Shown: positions 1 through 8,414 of the stretch, one piece after another
Layout: the number at the start of each line of letters is the position of its first letter
Position numbering within the stretch: position 1 is the stretch's first letter
From: an uncultured Campylobacter sp.
GTDB taxonomy: Bacteria; Campylobacterota; Campylobacteria; Campylobacterales; Campylobacteraceae
Direction of reading: 5' to 3'
Length of the DNA: 12,551 nt
Assembly: GCA_905373295.1 (NCBI GenBank)
Contig: CAJPSJ010000028.1
Coordinates: 1 to 12,551 of the forward strand
The notes under the pieces: generated by a model
What the model saw: the letters and a program-made list of their open reading frames with translations, nothing else
Databases searched by the model: none
What the model was told of the DNA's origin: nothing
Translations under genes and position numbers: made by a program

Positions 1-910
1 AAAAGTTAAAGAAGTAGTTGCTCGGGCTTAAGAAATCGTGGATCTTTTGGATAATCGGATTGGTGCTTGCCTGCAAAATAGTGGTCGGAAACATCAAAAT
101 CGCGCTTGCAAAAATAGGCGGAATGACGCCGCTTAAATTTAGCTTGATCGGCACATAGTTCATAATGCGCTTGTTTTGATTCGCCATCAATACCTTGCGT
201 GAAAACGAAACTGGAATTCTGCGTTCACCTAGCTCCACATATAAAATTGCACCAATAGTAGCCAGGATAATTAGCACGATCGCGATTAGCTTTAAAACGT
301 TCATCTCGCCAGTATTTACTAAATTTACGGTACTTCCGATCGCTCTAGGGATGGCGCTAACGATACCCGCAAAGATGATAAGGCTGGTGCCGTTACCGAC
401 GCCGCGCTGCGTAATCTGCTCGCCGATCCACATCAAAAGCATGGTGCCTGCCAGCATCGAAATGCACGAGATAAAAACAAACTCGTTGGTATTTTCAGCC
501 ATTATCGCAGGCGCTCCGGTTTGTCCGTGGATGCCCTGCAAGCCGATGCTAACACCGATGGATTGAACCATAGCAATCGCTATGGTAGCGTATCGGATGA
601 TCTGCATATATTTCTGCATACCGTCGCGCTCTTTTTTGAGTTTGCCTAAATTTGGAAAGGTTGCGGCGAGCAGCTCCATAATGATCGAAGCGGTAATATA
701 AGGCATAATGCCTAGCGAGATAACGCTGAATCGCTCCGCCGCGTTACCGCTAAACATATTAAACATTCCAAAAGCGTTGTTGCTATTGCTTTGAAAAAAT
801 TGCTTTATAACCTCAACGTCCACTCCCGGAACCGGCACGTAAGCTAGCAACCTATAGGCAAAAAGAAAGCCCAAAGTAATGAGAATTTTGTTGCGTAGCG
901 ATTTATTCAT
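1..910 (-). CDS. secY: Protein translocase subunit SecY, N-terminal 303 residues (partial, runs off left edge)
   Basis: SecY is the central pore subunit of the SecYEG translocon. It moves unfolded proteins through, or into, the inner membrane together with SecA or ribosomes. My translation from the ATG at 910 gives 303 residues and remains open at the window edge. The family is usually about 420 residues, so roughly the last quarter is missing. Recognisable parts are the first membrane segment (residues about 8-25) followed by VPVPGVDV, transmembrane segment 2 with GIMPYITASIIMELL (67-81), the basic cytoplasmic loop LGKLKKERDG, the RGVGNGTSLIIFAGIV block (169-184), the cytoplasmic ERRIPVSFSRK loop (229-239) and GVIPPIFASAIL (261-272). 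The ATG overlaps the rplO stop by one base (TAATG), which implies translational coupling. It lies at the distal end of the visible operon, the usual spc-operon position. Confidence 0.97.
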   Translation of the reverse strand, partial: MNKSLRNKILITLGFLFAYRLLAYVPVPGVDVEVIKQFFQSNSNNAFGMFNMFSGNAAERFSVISLGIMPYITASIIMELLAATFPNLGKLKKERDGMQKYMQIIRYATIAIAMVQSIGVSIGLQGIHGQTGAPAIMAENTNEFVFISCISMLAGTMLLMWIGEQITQRGVGNGTSLIIFAGIVSAIPRAIGSTVNLVNTGEMNVLKLIAIVLIILATIGAILYVELGERRIPVSFSRKVLMANQNKRIMNYVPIKLNLSGVIPPIFASAILMFPTTILQASTNPIIQKIHDFLSPSNYFFNF

Positions 911-1311
911 TATTTTTGTCCGCTAAATTTTACGTTCTCGTCTTTGATCTTGCTAGCGAGCGCTTTTGCGCCTACGCCGATCAGCTTGATCTTTTTAACG
1001 GAATTTGAAATTTTATGAACCGACTTGATGCTTTCGACCGTGATCTCGCTAAGATCTTTGATAGCTTCGATTTTATCGACGTTAATCACGTAAGGTTTTT
1101 CAAATTTAGAAGTAAAACCTACCTTTGGAAGCCTTCGCTGAATCGGCTGCTGACCGCCCTCGAAGCCTCTTTTTTCATGAGAGCCGGTGCGCGCGGTCTG
1201 ACCTTTGCCACCGCGACCAGCAGTTTTACCCAGGCCGCTTCCTTGACCACGACCCAAGCGCTTAGTAGCGTGAGTCGAGCCTGGGGCTTTTTTAAGATTT
1301 TCTAATCCCAT
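910..1311 (-). CDS. rplO: 50S ribosomal protein L15
   Basis: L15 is a late-assembling 50S protein that packs against 23S rRNA with an extended basic N-terminal arm. The 133-residue product starts [20 protein letters not shown] and continues with the glycine- and arginine-rich arm ([19 protein letters not shown]) and the [18 protein letters not shown] block typical of the family. The globular C-terminal half carries [16 protein letters not shown]. The ATG at 1311 has an AAGGA Shine-Dalgarno about six bases upstream. It directly follows rpsE with a 12-nt gap. The rpmD (L30) gene that lies here in E. coli is absent. Its stop overlaps the secY start by one base. Confidence 0.98.
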   Translation of the reverse strand: MGLENLKKAPGSTHATKRLGRGQGSGLGKTAGRGGKGQTARTGSHEKRGFEGGQQPIQRRLPKVGFTSKFEKPYVINVDKIEAIKDLSEITVESIKSVHKISNSVKKIKLIGVGAKALASKIKDENVKFSGQK

Positions 1312-1323
1312 CTTTTATCCTTG

Positions 1324-1767
1324 TTAGTGTTTTAACATACTAAGAGCTTTCATCGTAGCTCTTACGACATTTGAGGAGTTGTTCGAACCTAGCGATTTGG
1401 TGAGGATATCTTTAACACCCGCAAGCTCTAAAACTGGGCGGACTGAACCGCCTGCGATAACGCCAGTACCTTCGCTCGCCGGCTTAAGTAAAATTTTGCT
1501 CGCATTGTATTTAACTTCAATATCGTGAGTGATAGTAGAGCCGTTTAAATTTACCTTGATGATATTTTTAAACGCATCGTCTACCGCTTTTTTAATCGCA
1601 TCGGGAACCTCTTTGGACTTACCAAAGCCAAAGCCTACCAAGCCATTTCTATTACCTACTACGATAAGAGCCGTAAACCTAAACCTTCTACCGCCTTTAA
1701 CGACCTTCGTAACCCTACCGATATTGACGATTACCTCTTCGAATTCTTCTCTATTATACTTTTCCAC
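1324..1767 (-). CDS. rpsE: 30S ribosomal protein S5 (GTG start preferred)
   Basis: S5 binds 16S rRNA near the mRNA entry channel and supports decoding fidelity and helicase activity. The double-stranded RNA-binding N-terminal domain contains [18 protein letters not shown], the loop where spectinomycin-resistance changes occur; it looks wild type here. The C-terminal domain has [26 protein letters not shown] and [14 protein letters not shown]. Two starts are possible: ATG at 1773 (149 aa, MIVEKYN) or GTG at 1767 (147 aa, MEKYN). The AAAGGA Shine-Dalgarno touches the ATG directly but lies six bases before the GTG. Remembered Campylobacter S5 proteins begin [11 protein letters not shown], so I chose GTG. 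The gene lies 15 nt after rplR, with no rpmD downstream. Confidence 0.96.
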   Translation of the reverse strand: MEKYNREEFEEVIVNIGRVTKVVKGGRRFRFTALIVVGNRNGLVGFGFGKSKEVPDAIKKAVDDAFKNIIKVNLNGSTITHDIEVKYNASKILLKPASEGTGVIAGGSVRPVLELAGVKDILTKSLGSNNSSNVVRATMKALSMLKH

Positions 1768-1782
1768 AATCATTCCTTTGGG

Positions 1783-2139
1783 TTATAGTTTGATGCCGTT
1801 TTGGCGTAGCGACTCGGCAAAGCTTGCGATTACGCCATGATACAAATAGCCATTGCGATCGAAAATCGCTTCAGAGATGCCTTTATCTTTTAGCTTGGAG
1901 GCTAAATCTTTAGCTAAGCTAGCCGCGCCCTCTTTGTTTGCCTTTAAATTTAAAACCTTACCGCTGCTAGCGCACAAAGTCGCGCTCGCCGCGTCGTCGA
2001 TAGCCTGAGCGTAAACTGTCCTATTGGATTTAAAAATAGAAATTCTAGGGCAAGATGCGACGCCTGAAATTTTAGCGCGAATTCTTCTTTTTCTCTTGAT
2101 TCGTAAAGAGATCTTTCTTTTTAATACGTTCTGTGTCAT
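1783..2139 (-). CDS. rplR: 50S ribosomal protein L18
   Basis: L18 binds 5S rRNA and, with L5 and L25-type proteins, anchors it in the central protuberance of the 50S subunit. The 118-residue product has the very basic N-terminal tail ([21 protein letters not shown]) and the core [19 protein letters not shown]. It also has the signature [20 protein letters not shown] near the C-terminus. Length is normal for the family. The ATG at 2139 has an AAGGG element seven bases upstream. The gene sits 10 nt after rplF and before rpsE, the standard spc order. Confidence 0.98.
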   Translation of the reverse strand: MTQNVLKRKISLRIKRKRRIRAKISGVASCPRISIFKSNRTVYAQAIDDAASATLCASSGKVLNLKANKEGAASLAKDLASKLKDKGISEAIFDRNGYLYHGVIASFAESLRQNGIKL

Positions 2140-2149
2140 TTCTCAACCC

Positions 2150-2686
2150 TTATTTCTTAGCTGTTTTTCCGGCTTTGCGGATGATATGCTCTTCAAGATA
2201 CTTGATGCCTTTACCCTTGTACGGCTCAGGCGGTCTGAATCCTCTGATCTCGGCTGCTACTTGACCTACTTGCTGCTTATCGTCGCCTTTGATGGTTACG
2301 ACGTTTTTATCTACCGAGATTTCGATTCCCTTTGGAGATTCAAAATTTATCGGATGCGAAAAGCCCAAATTTAGCTCAAGCACCTTACCTTTCATCGCAG
2401 CCCTATAGCCGACGCCGTTGATTTCGAGCTGTTTTGAAAAGCCCTCGGTAAGACCAAGGACGATATTGTTGGCTAAAGCGCGGTATGTTCCCCAATACGC
2501 CCTGCTCTGCCTATCCTCACCCTTAGGTGAGAATTCTATCTTTCCGTCTTCGATTTTTACATCGACATGACCTTTTAAATCAAGCTCTTTTTCGTTATTC
2601 GATTTTTTAAATTTTAACGACGAGCCGTCAATCTTGACCTCTAAGCCGTTTGGAATAGAGATCGGTTTTTTACCAATTCTTGACAT
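2150..2686 (-). CDS. rplF: 50S ribosomal protein L6
   Basis: L6 binds near the sarcin-ricin loop and the GTPase-associated centre of 23S rRNA, and is needed for late 50S assembly and factor binding. The 178-residue protein shows two tandem L6 folds. It starts [14 protein letters not shown], has the central [22 protein letters not shown] block, and ends with the family signature [30 protein letters not shown]. An AAGGA Shine-Dalgarno precedes the ATG at 2686. It is separated from rpsH by 77 nt, by far the largest gap in this operon, and that gap contains an inverted repeat (listed separately). The expression ratio of the genes downstream may therefore differ from those upstream. Confidence 0.98.
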   Translation of the reverse strand: MSRIGKKPISIPNGLEVKIDGSSLKFKKSNNEKELDLKGHVDVKIEDGKIEFSPKGEDRQSRAYWGTYRALANNIVLGLTEGFSKQLEINGVGYRAAMKGKVLELNLGFSHPINFESPKGIEISVDKNVVTIKGDDKQQVGQVAAEIRGFRPPEPYKGKGIKYLEEHIIRKAGKTAKK

Positions 2687-2715
2687 AATTTTCCTTTTTA
2701 TTTGTCTAGGGTATG

Positions 2716-2757
2716 TCTACTTTTACGAATGGATACCACAATGCCATAAAAAGTAGA
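2716..2757 (-). promoter_or_regulatory. Inverted repeat (predicted mRNA hairpin) between rpsH and rplF
   Basis: The 77-nt rpsH-rplF gap contains perfect 9-bp arms, TCTACTTTT (2716-2724) and AAAAGTAGA (2749-2757). Nested inside is a second pair, ATGG (2729-2732) and CCAT (2744-2747). In the minus-strand mRNA this folds as a two-stage hairpin starting a few bases after the rpsH stop. No U-run follows either arm, so an ordinary intrinsic terminator is unlikely. An RNase processing site, an mRNA stabiliser or a binding site for a ribosomal protein are possible roles. All are inference. Confidence 0.6.
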
Positions 2758-2763
2758 AACTTC

Positions 2764-3159
2764 TTACCAGATCGTGCAAAGCACTTCGCCGCCGACGCCG
2801 GCTTTGTGCGCGTCGATACCGCTCATAACACCTTTGCTTGTGCTAACGACGACAGTTCCGTAGCCGTTTTTGAAGCGCTTGATCTCGTCTTTGCCTTGAT
2901 ATACGCGGCGACCCGGAGTCGAAATTCTTTTAACTTCGTTTATCACGCTCCTGCCCTTTTCGTCGTATTTAAGCACTACGTTGATGATCTTTTTATTGTT
3001 TTCCTCTACTACGTTGTAGCTCTCGATATAGCCCTTCTCGGCTAAAATTTTAAGCATAGCCTCAACGACGTTTGAGTGAAAAAGCTTAGTCGTATCTAGC
3101 CTTCGCATCGCAGCATTTCTGATGCGAGTTAGTCCATCTGAAATAAGATCGTTAATCAT
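2764..3159 (-). CDS. rpsH: 30S ribosomal protein S8
   Basis: S8 is a primary 16S rRNA-binding protein of the central domain. In E. coli it also represses spc-operon translation by binding the mRNA at rplE. The 131-residue product begins [20 protein letters not shown]. It contains [26 protein letters not shown] and ends with the conserved [31 protein letters not shown], where the STSKGVM rRNA-binding motif lies. A strong AAGGAG Shine-Dalgarno sits just upstream of the ATG at 3159. The gap to rpsN is 9 nt. Whether S8 autoregulates here is not shown by the sequence. Confidence 0.98.
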   Translation of the reverse strand: MINDLISDGLTRIRNAAMRRLDTTKLFHSNVVEAMLKILAEKGYIESYNVVEENNKKIINVVLKYDEKGRSVINEVKRISTPGRRVYQGKDEIKRFKNGYGTVVVSTSKGVMSGIDAHKAGVGGEVLCTIW

Positions 3160-3168
3160 CTCTTCTCC

Positions 3169-3354
3169 TTACCAGCTTGCTTTTTTTAGACCCGGGATCA
3201 AGCCCTCATTTGCCATCTTGCGAAGGCAAACGCGACAAATTCCAAAATCCTTATAAACGGAGTGCGGACGACCGCAAATTTGACATCTGGTATATGCGCG
3301 AGTGCTAAATTTAGCAGGGCGTTTCGCCTTGGCTACCATTGATTTTTTTGCCAT
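3169..3354 (-). CDS. rpsN: 30S ribosomal protein S14, zinc-binding type Z
   Basis: S14 helps assemble the 30S head near the decoding region. This is the short 61-residue zinc-ribbon form: the CQIC pair (C24, C27) and the CRVC pair (C40, C43) would bind one Zn2+. The long E. coli type has lost these cysteines. The product starts [17 protein letters not shown] and ends [11 protein letters not shown]. The reading frame is open six codons further upstream, but the ATG at 3354 has a well-spaced AAAGGA and gives the family-standard length. It starts one base after the rplE stop. The zinc dependence implies this subunit draws on cellular zinc. I see no zinc-independent paralogue in this window. Confidence 0.98.
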   Translation of the reverse strand: MAKKSMVAKAKRPAKFSTRAYTRCQICGRPHSVYKDFGICRVCLRKMANEGLIPGLKKASW

Positions 3355-3355
3355 A

Positions 3356-3901
3356 TCATTTTCCTTTTGCAAAAGGCATGCCGAATAACTCTAGCAATTT
3401 AAATGCCTCTTTATCGTTATTTGTAGTCGTTACGACGGTTATATTCATACCGTGAGTTCTTAAAATTTGATCGTATTCGACCTCTGGGAACATCAGCTGC
3501 TCTTGCAAGCCGAAGTTATAATTGCCGCGTCCGTCAAAGCCCGTTCTAGGTAGTCCTCGGAAATCCTTAACTCTAGGAAGCGCGATAGAGATCAGTTTGT
3601 CTAGAAAGGCGAACATCTGCTCTTTTCGTAACGTAACCATTATGCCTACCGGGAAACCTTCGCGCACTTTAAAGCCGGCAACCGATTTTTTTGCATTGAC
3701 GATAAGTGCTTTTTGACCTGCGATCAGCGAGATAGTATCTGCCATATTTTGAAGCACTTTTTGATCTTTGCTCGATTCGCCCGTTCCTACGCTGATAACT
3801 ATCTTTTCAAGCGCTGGGATAAGCATAGGATTTTTTATATCAAATTCTTTCTGCAAAGCAGCTCTGATGGAATTAGCGTATTTATCTTTTAGTCTGCTCA
3901 T
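3356..3901 (-). CDS. rplE: 50S ribosomal protein L5
   Basis: L5 binds 5S rRNA and forms part of the central protuberance, contacting the P-site tRNA and the 30S head. From the ATG at 3901 the protein is 181 residues, starting [16 protein letters not shown]. It contains [50 protein letters not shown], the [10 protein letters not shown] block, [21 protein letters not shown] and the terminal [31 protein letters not shown]. An in-frame TTG two codons upstream would add two residues but overlaps the rplX stop. An AGAGG element seven bases before the ATG supports 3901. The gap to rplX is 2 nt. Confidence 0.97.
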   Translation of the reverse strand: MSRLKDKYANSIRAALQKEFDIKNPMLIPALEKIVISVGTGESSKDQKVLQNMADTISLIAGQKALIVNAKKSVAGFKVREGFPVGIMVTLRKEQMFAFLDKLISIALPRVKDFRGLPRTGFDGRGNYNFGLQEQLMFPEVEYDQILRTHGMNITVVTTTNNDKEAFKLLELFGMPFAKGK

Positions 3902-3903
3902 AA

Positions 3904-4137
3904 TCAACCCTCTACCAACGCAACGTTTGAAATATCCATAGGCATCTCTTTACTTGTAAAGCCGCCTTGCGGATTTTGCTCGGTTGGTTTGATAGCCTTT
4001 TTAGCCATTTTACAACCCTCGACGATAACTTGAGCTTTTTTAGGAAACACGGCCTTAACGGTGCCTGTTTTGCCCTTATCGTCACCTGCGATGATCTTTA
4101 CTTGATCGCCCTTTTTAATCTTAAATTTTACTGCCAT
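3904..4137 (-). CDS. rplX: 50S ribosomal protein L24
   Basis: L24 is an assembly initiator that binds the 5' domain of 23S rRNA and lies near the peptide exit tunnel. The 77-residue product contains the KOW motif ([20 protein letters not shown], about residues 6-25) followed by KVIVEG-like sequence ([17 protein letters not shown]) and the acidic-aromatic tail. It is shorter than the roughly 104-residue E. coli protein but keeps the SH3-like core. The ATG at 4137 overlaps the rplN stop by one base (TAATG). Translational coupling to rplN is therefore likely. Confidence 0.98.
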   Translation of the reverse strand: MAVKFKIKKGDQVKIIAGDDKGKTGTVKAVFPKKAQVIVEGCKMAKKAIKPTEQNPQGGFTSKEMPMDISNVALVEG

Positions 4138-4505
4138 TATAAAACCTCCGGAGCCAGCGAAACGATCTTCATAAAACCGCCGTATCTGACCTCTCTACCG
4201 ATAGGACCGAAAATACGAGTGCCGATCGGCTCTTTTTTTGAATCCAAAATAACGGCTGCGTTCTCATCGAATCTAATTAGCGAGCCGTTGCCTCTATGCA
4301 ACTCTTTAGTCGTACGAACGACTACGGCTTTTACTACTTGACCGCGCTTAATCTTGCCGTTAGGGAGCGCTTTTTTTACAGAGCAAACGATAATATCGCC
4401 GATTGTGGCGTATCTTCTTTTGCTGCCGCCCAAAACTTTAATACACATAAGTTCTTTTGCGCCGCTATTATCAGCCACCGCAAGTCTGGTAAAACTCTGT
4501 ATCAT
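4137..4505 (-). CDS. rplN: 50S ribosomal protein L14
   Basis: L14 lies at the subunit interface of the 50S particle, forms bridges to 16S rRNA and is the docking site of the silencing factor RsfS. The 122-residue product has the full family pattern: [27 protein letters not shown], the [30 protein letters not shown] block, and the C-terminal [31 protein letters not shown]. In E. coli this gene starts a separate spc operon with its own promoter. Here the ATG at 4505 overlaps the rpsQ stop by one base, leaving no room for a promoter in the junction itself. Confidence 0.98.
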   Translation of the reverse strand: MIQSFTRLAVADNSGAKELMCIKVLGGSKRRYATIGDIIVCSVKKALPNGKIKRGQVVKAVVVRTTKELHRGNGSLIRFDENAAVILDSKKEPIGTRIFGPIGREVRYGGFMKIVSLAPEVL

Positions 4506-4756
4506 TATTCAACTCCTGTTTTCAAAACCGCTTTTAAGCGAAACGATTTTCTAGCGCTTAGCGGTCTGCACTCGATCGCAGATATGGTGTCGCCAATCTT
4601 TACGACGTTGTTCTCATCGTGGATCAGATATTTTTTAAATCTTTTTACGATCTTTCTATATCTAGGGTGCATAACCCTTCGCTCTACCAAAACGGTAGCT
4701 GTTTTATCGCCCGCCTTCTTTACGACTACGCCTTGAATTTCTCTTTTAAATGCCAT
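4505..4756 (-). CDS. rpsQ: 30S ribosomal protein S17
   Basis: S17 is an early-binding 30S protein that organises the 5' domain of 16S rRNA. The 83-residue OB-fold protein starts [22 protein letters not shown]. It has [24 protein letters not shown] and ends with the conserved [28 protein letters not shown]. It lies 9 nt after rpmC. Its stop codon overlaps the rplN start, joining the S10 and spc gene sets in one transcription unit. Confidence 0.98.
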   Translation of the reverse strand: MAFKREIQGVVVKKAGDKTATVLVERRVMHPRYRKIVKRFKKYLIHDENNVVKIGDTISAIECRPLSARKSFRLKAVLKTGVE

Positions 4757-4765
4757 AACCTATCC

Positions 4766-4948
4766 TTATTTCGCTTTAATAGCTGTATTGATTCTAGCGA
4801 TATCTTTTTTGATAGCGCGAATCTCGTTAGGATTGCTTAGCTGCATAGTTTTTAGCTTTTGTCTAGCCGTAAATAAAAGCAACTTACTTTGTTTCAACAT
4901 AGAATTTAGCTCAGCTAAATCTTTATCTTTCAAATCAGTATATTTCAT
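4766..4948 (-). CDS. rpmC: 50S ribosomal protein L29
   Basis: L29 is a small helical protein near the peptide exit tunnel that contributes to the trigger factor and SRP docking site with L23. The 60-residue product is predicted to form the usual two antiparallel helices: [20 protein letters not shown], then [38 protein letters not shown]. The start at 4948 lies inside the end of rplP, an overlap of 14 nt. Its ribosome-binding site is therefore embedded in rplP coding sequence and its translation is probably coupled to rplP. Confidence 0.97.
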   Translation of the reverse strand: MKYTDLKDKDLAELNSMLKQSKLLLFTARQKLKTMQLSNPNEIRAIKKDIARINTAIKAK

Positions 4949-5360
4949 TTTCGCTTTCCCTACTTACGATTTTCGTTTTAAAAGGTAGTTTATGAATTGA
5001 AAGCATAAGCGCCTCTTTAGCAACCTCTTCGCTAACGCCGGTCATCTCAAAAATGATCCTGCCCGGTTTTATATTCATTACCCACTCTTCTACGCCGCTC
5101 TTACCCTTACCCATACGAGTTTGTAGGGGCTTTTTGGTAAGCGGTTTGTCTGGGAATACCTTAATCCAAATTTTAGCTTGACGATTCACGAAGCGCGTCA
5201 TCGCGACACGAGCCGCTTCGATCTGGCGAGAATTTACCCTACCCGCCTCTACCGCTTTGATACCGAAATCACCGAACGTCAAGGAATTTCCTCTCGTCGC
5301 GTAGCCGCGATTGCGACCTTTCATCATCTTGCGGTATTTTGTTCTTTTTGGCATCAACAT
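4935..5360 (-). CDS. rplP: 50S ribosomal protein L16
   Basis: L16 sits at the A-site side of the peptidyl transferase centre and helps position aminoacyl-tRNA. The 141-residue product begins [21 protein letters not shown]. It contains [50 protein letters not shown] and the closing [33 protein letters not shown]. The arginine hydroxylated by YcfD in E. coli lies in this [23 protein letters not shown] loop; no statement about modification can be made here. The start at 5360 is 2 nt after the rpsC stop, and the 3' end overlaps rpmC by 14 nt. Confidence 0.98.
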   Translation of the reverse strand: MLMPKRTKYRKMMKGRNRGYATRGNSLTFGDFGIKAVEAGRVNSRQIEAARVAMTRFVNRQAKIWIKVFPDKPLTKKPLQTRMGKGKSGVEEWVMNIKPGRIIFEMTGVSEEVAKEALMLSIHKLPFKTKIVSRESENEIY

Positions 5361-5362
5361 AA

Positions 5363-6058
5363 CTATTTACCTCTTCTTGGTCTGCGTGTTTTTTTAGGCG
5401 CATCATCGGTCTTTTCAGCCTGGATGCCTTTTTGTAAAATTTCACCCTTAAAGATCCAAACCTTAATACCGATATTACCGTAGGTCGTATGCGCTTCGGC
5501 AAAGCCGTAATCGATCCTAGCCCTTAGAGTATGAAGCGGAACGCGTCCCTCCAAATACCATTCGGTTCTAGCCATCTCGGCGCCGCCTAAGCGACCTGCG
5601 ACGCAAATTTTAATTCCCTTTGCGCCTGCTTTTTGAGCGCCTTGGATGACCTTCTTCATAGCGCGGCGGAATGCAACGCGGCGCTCTAGCTGCATAGCTA
5701 CGTTTTCCGCAGCTAAAAGTGCGTTTGAGCCTACTTTGCGCTCCTCTTTGATATTGATCGCTATGTCTTTATTGACTAGCTTAACGACTTCGCTTCTTAA
5801 ATTTTCGACCTCGCCGCCTTTTTTGCCGATGATGATACCCGGTCTTGCGGCTACGATCGTTACGCGAATTTTCTTAGCCGTTCTTTCGATAAGAATTTGG
5901 CTAATTCCCGCATAATAAAGCTTAGCTTTTAAAAATTTGCGGATCTTGTAATCCTCGCCGATACTCTCGGAAAGCGTCGCTTTAGAAGGAAACCATCTAG
6001 ACTCCCAATTTCGATTAATTCCTAATCTTAATCCGATCGGATTTACTTTCTGTCCCAT
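5363..6058 (-). CDS. rpsC: 30S ribosomal protein S3
   Basis: S3 forms part of the mRNA entry tunnel and, with S4 and S5, acts in mRNA unwinding. The 231-residue protein starts [16 protein letters not shown]. It has the type II KH domain with the loop [14 protein letters not shown] (GKKG at about 78-81), then the C-terminal domain with [52 protein letters not shown]. It ends in a basic tail ([10 protein letters not shown]). The length matches the usual 210-235 residues. It starts immediately at the rplV stop with no gap. Confidence 0.98.
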   Translation of the reverse strand: MGQKVNPIGLRLGINRNWESRWFPSKATLSESIGEDYKIRKFLKAKLYYAGISQILIERTAKKIRVTIVAARPGIIIGKKGGEVENLRSEVVKLVNKDIAINIKEERKVGSNALLAAENVAMQLERRVAFRRAMKKVIQGAQKAGAKGIKICVAGRLGGAEMARTEWYLEGRVPLHTLRARIDYGFAEAHTTYGNIGIKVWIFKGEILQKGIQAEKTDDAPKKTRRPRRGK

Positions 6059-6391
6059 TTACGCTTCCTTCTTACTTGGTTTTGCTACTTCGACGATGAT
6101 GTGTGAAGTAGGCTTGCGGATACGGCTAGCCGTACCTCTGGCGCGCGGACGAAATCTCTTAAGCACCGGACCTGCATCCACTCGGCAGCTGGTAACTACG
6201 ACCTCTTCAGGCTCAAAGCCGCCGTTTGCGACCGCGCTCGAAATCGCCGTAGCGATATATTTCGCACCGCGATTAGGCGTAAATTCCAAAGTAGCAAGGG
6301 CAAATTCCGCATTCATACCTTGAATTTGTTTTGCGATAAGTCTTGCTTTTGTCGGCGAAAGGCGAACAAATTTAATAGTTGATTTACTCAT
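6059..6391 (-). CDS. rplV: 50S ribosomal protein L22
   Basis: L22 has a globular domain on the 50S surface and a long beta-hairpin lining the peptide exit tunnel, the site of some macrolide-resistance changes. The 110-residue product has [20 protein letters not shown], the [16 protein letters not shown] block, and [33 protein letters not shown], which holds the tunnel hairpin. The tail after the core is only about nine residues (AKPSKKEA). I recall that C. jejuni L22 has a much longer lysine- and alanine-rich tail, so this one looks short by comparison. It lies 9 nt after rpsS. Confidence 0.97.
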   Translation of the reverse strand: MSKSTIKFVRLSPTKARLIAKQIQGMNAEFALATLEFTPNRGAKYIATAISSAVANGGFEPEEVVVTSCRVDAGPVLKRFRPRARGTASRIRKPTSHIIVEVAKPSKKEA

Positions 6392-6400
6392 ATTCTATCC

Positions 6401-6682
6401 TTACTTGCCGATCTTTTTCTGCACGGAGCCTTTGTGGCCCTTGAAAGTGCGTGTAGGAGCGAACTCGCCTAATTTATAACCGATATGATGCTCGGTGACG
6501 TAAACCGGGATAAAATTCTTTCCGTTATGAACGTTAAACGTAAGTCCGATCATCTCAGGCACGATCGTGCTTCGTCTCGACCAAGTCTTAATCGGTTTGT
6601 TATCGCCGGCTTTCTTTGCCGCAACGACTTTTTTCATTACGTGATCATCTACGAAAGGACCTTTTTTTAGCGATCTAGCCAT
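6401..6682 (-). CDS. rpsS: 30S ribosomal protein S19
   Basis: S19 is located in the 30S head with S13 and contacts the A-site tRNA region and the B1 bridges. The 93-residue product shows the full signature: [19 protein letters not shown] at the start, [48 protein letters not shown] in the core, and a basic end. It lies 2 nt after rplB. There is nothing unusual in length or motifs. Confidence 0.98.
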   Translation of the reverse strand: MARSLKKGPFVDDHVMKKVVAAKKAGDNKPIKTWSRRSTIVPEMIGLTFNVHNGKNFIPVYVTEHHIGYKLGEFAPTRTFKGHKGSVQKKIGK

Positions 6683-6684
6683 TT

Positions 6685-7515
6685 TTATTTTCCTTTCCTT
6701 CTTGAAATTATAAGCTTATCGCTCGCTTTTTTATGGCGAGTTTTATAGCCCTTCGTCGGTTTGCCCCACGGAGTTACCGGATGGCGACCGGAGTTTTTCT
6801 TACCCTCGCCACCGCCGTGTGGGTGATCAACCGGGTTCATCGCAGAACCTCTGGTTTGAGGACGGATACCTCTGTGGCGATTGCGTCCGGCTTTGCCGAT
6901 GACGACGTTTGCCCACTCTTCGTTACCTACTACGCCAATACTAGCCATGCACTCTGCGAGCACTCTTCTCATCTCGCCGCTAGGCAGACGTAAAATGACG
7001 TATTTTTCCTCTTTACCCATAAGCTGAGCATAGCCTCCGGCGCTACGCGCCATTTGAGCGCCTTTGCCCGGTTTTAACTCGATATTATGCAAGATAGTTC
7101 CCACAGGGATATTTTTCATCTTCATCGCGTTACCAGGTTTAATATCTAATCCGCCCTCGGCAGCGGCTACTATGTCGCCCACTTTAAGATCGTTAGGCTT
7201 GATGATGTAGCGCTTCTCACCGTCTGCGTATGAGATCAATGCGATACGGCAGTTGCGATTCGGATCGTATTCGATCGCCTCGACCTTGCCAGCAACGCCG
7301 AATTTATTTCGCTTAAAATCGATAATTCTATAAAGTTTAGCAGCTCCTGCTTGTTTATGGCGGCTGGTAATGCGACCATTATTGTTTCTTCCGGCTGCGG
7401 CAGGAATTTTAACGAGCAAGCCTCTAACGCTAGCTTTTGCAGTGATATCCTCGCTGCTAAGACCGGTCATAAATCTTCTACTTGGAGTATACGGTTTATA
7501 AGTTTTAATCGCCAT
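6685..7515 (-). CDS. rplB: 50S ribosomal protein L2
   Basis: L2 is a primary 23S rRNA-binding protein needed for subunit association and for peptidyl transferase activity. The 276-residue product has the OB-fold N-terminal RNA-binding domain, the SH3-like domain ([17 protein letters not shown], then LRLPSGEMR) and the extended basic C-terminus. The invariant [17 protein letters not shown] lies at about 224-240 and includes the histidine equivalent to the essential E. coli His229. [14 protein letters not shown] and the final ISRRKGK complete the pattern. It starts one base after the rplW stop. Confidence 0.98.
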   Translation of the reverse strand: MAIKTYKPYTPSRRFMTGLSSEDITAKASVRGLLVKIPAAAGRNNNGRITSRHKQAGAAKLYRIIDFKRNKFGVAGKVEAIEYDPNRNCRIALISYADGEKRYIIKPNDLKVGDIVAAAEGGLDIKPGNAMKMKNIPVGTILHNIELKPGKGAQMARSAGGYAQLMGKEEKYVILRLPSGEMRRVLAECMASIGVVGNEEWANVVIGKAGRNRHRGIRPQTRGSAMNPVDHPHGGGEGKKNSGRHPVTPWGKPTKGYKTRHKKASDKLIISRRKGK

Positions 7516-7516
7516 T

Positions 7517-7798
7517 TTACGCCTCCACGCTTTCTAAGCTTGCGCCCTCAGGTAGTTTGACGTAGAATTTTTTCACATCGTTTCTAACGCCAGTTCTGCC
7601 TTTAAATCTTTTTAATTTGCCGTCCTGTCTTAAAGAATTTATCTTTAGCGGAGTAATCCCGAAATAGTTCTTTAAAACGCTCTTTAGTCCGTTTTTAGTA
7701 ACCGACGGGCTAGTTTGGATAACGACCACGCCGTTTTCTTGAAGACCGAGAGACTTTTCCGTATAAAGGATCGTTTTGATATCTGTTATATCTGCCAT
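7517..7798 (-). CDS. rplW: 50S ribosomal protein L23
   Basis: L23 borders the peptide exit tunnel and is the main docking site for trigger factor and SRP. The 93-residue product has [43 protein letters not shown]. This corresponds to the YTEKS...V...K..I..A.E..F pattern of the family. It is followed by [34 protein letters not shown]. It lies between rplD and rplB with one base of space on each side. Confidence 0.98.
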   Translation of the reverse strand: MADITDIKTILYTEKSLGLQENGVVVIQTSPSVTKNGLKSVLKNYFGITPLKINSLRQDGKLKRFKGRTGVRNDVKKFYVKLPEGASLESVEA

Positions 7799-7799
7799 T

Positions 7800-8414
7800 T
7801 TAGTCCTCTTTCACTATTGATTCAAATGCCGCTTTTTCGAATACGACCGAGCCGTAAACTGCGATTAGGTAAGCATTGACCTCGCTTACATCGATGACAT
7901 AGCAATTTTTTAGATTTCTATAGGCCAAAAGAGTTTGCGCGTCTAGCTCGTTTTTAACGATTAGCGCATCTCTAACGCCCAGTTTCTTAATAAAATTTGC
8001 CGCATCTTTAGTCTTGCCGCTTTTTAGCTCCAAATCGTCGAAGATAAAAATTTTACCCTCATTTGCTTTCTCATTGATAGCAAATTCTAGTGCAAGGCGT
8101 TTTTGCTTTTTATTGACCTTCTGCTCGTAATTTCGCTCGTTAGTCGGACCGAATGCGACCGCGCCGCCTACCCAGACATTGGTTCTCGTTGAGCCCGCGC
8201 GTGCGCCGCCGCGACCCTTTTGTCGCCATGGTTTTTTGCCGCCGCCGCTAACCTCGGCGCGAGTTTTAGCGTTAGCCGTATTTGCACGAAGTGAAGCAAG
8301 GTAAGATTTGACGTACAAATATAGATTGTGCGAATTGACTTCCGAAAATTTCGCAGGGATTTCAATTTCGCTTGCTTTTTCTAGTTTTTCGTTAAGAACG
8401 CTTACTTTACTCAT
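7800..8414 (-). CDS. rplD: 50S ribosomal protein L4
   Basis: L4 binds domain I of 23S rRNA and its extended loop lines the peptide exit tunnel. In gammaproteobacteria it also represses the S10 operon through the leader mRNA. The 204-residue product has the tunnel loop [34 protein letters not shown] (about residues 56-89) and the C-terminal globular part with [16 protein letters not shown]. The macrolide-relevant [12 protein letters not shown] segment looks intact. Its ATG overlaps the rplC stop by four bases (ATGA). Whether this L4 regulates the operon is unknown, and the short leader here does not resemble the E. coli one in length. Confidence 0.98.
   Translation of the reverse strand: MSKVSVLNEKLEKASEIEIPAKFSEVNSHNLYLYVKSYLASLRANTANAKTRAEVSGGGKKPWRQKGRGGARAGSTRTNVWVGGAVAFGPTNERNYEQKVNKKQKRLALEFAINEKANEGKIFIFDDLELKSGKTKDAANFIKKLGVRDALIVKNELDAQTLLAYRNLKNCYVIDVSEVNAYLIAVYGSVVFEKAAFESIVKED

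Noticed and set aside
195..566. Plus-strand open frame of about 120 codons at the left edge
   Set aside because: It lies opposite the clear secY coding sequence and its translation has no recognisable domain.
1015..1305. Plus-strand open frame opposite rplO, and similar long open frames opposite most r-protein genes
   Set aside because: They are antisense shadows of conserved genes with biased codons. They have no family resemblance and no ribosome-binding sites.
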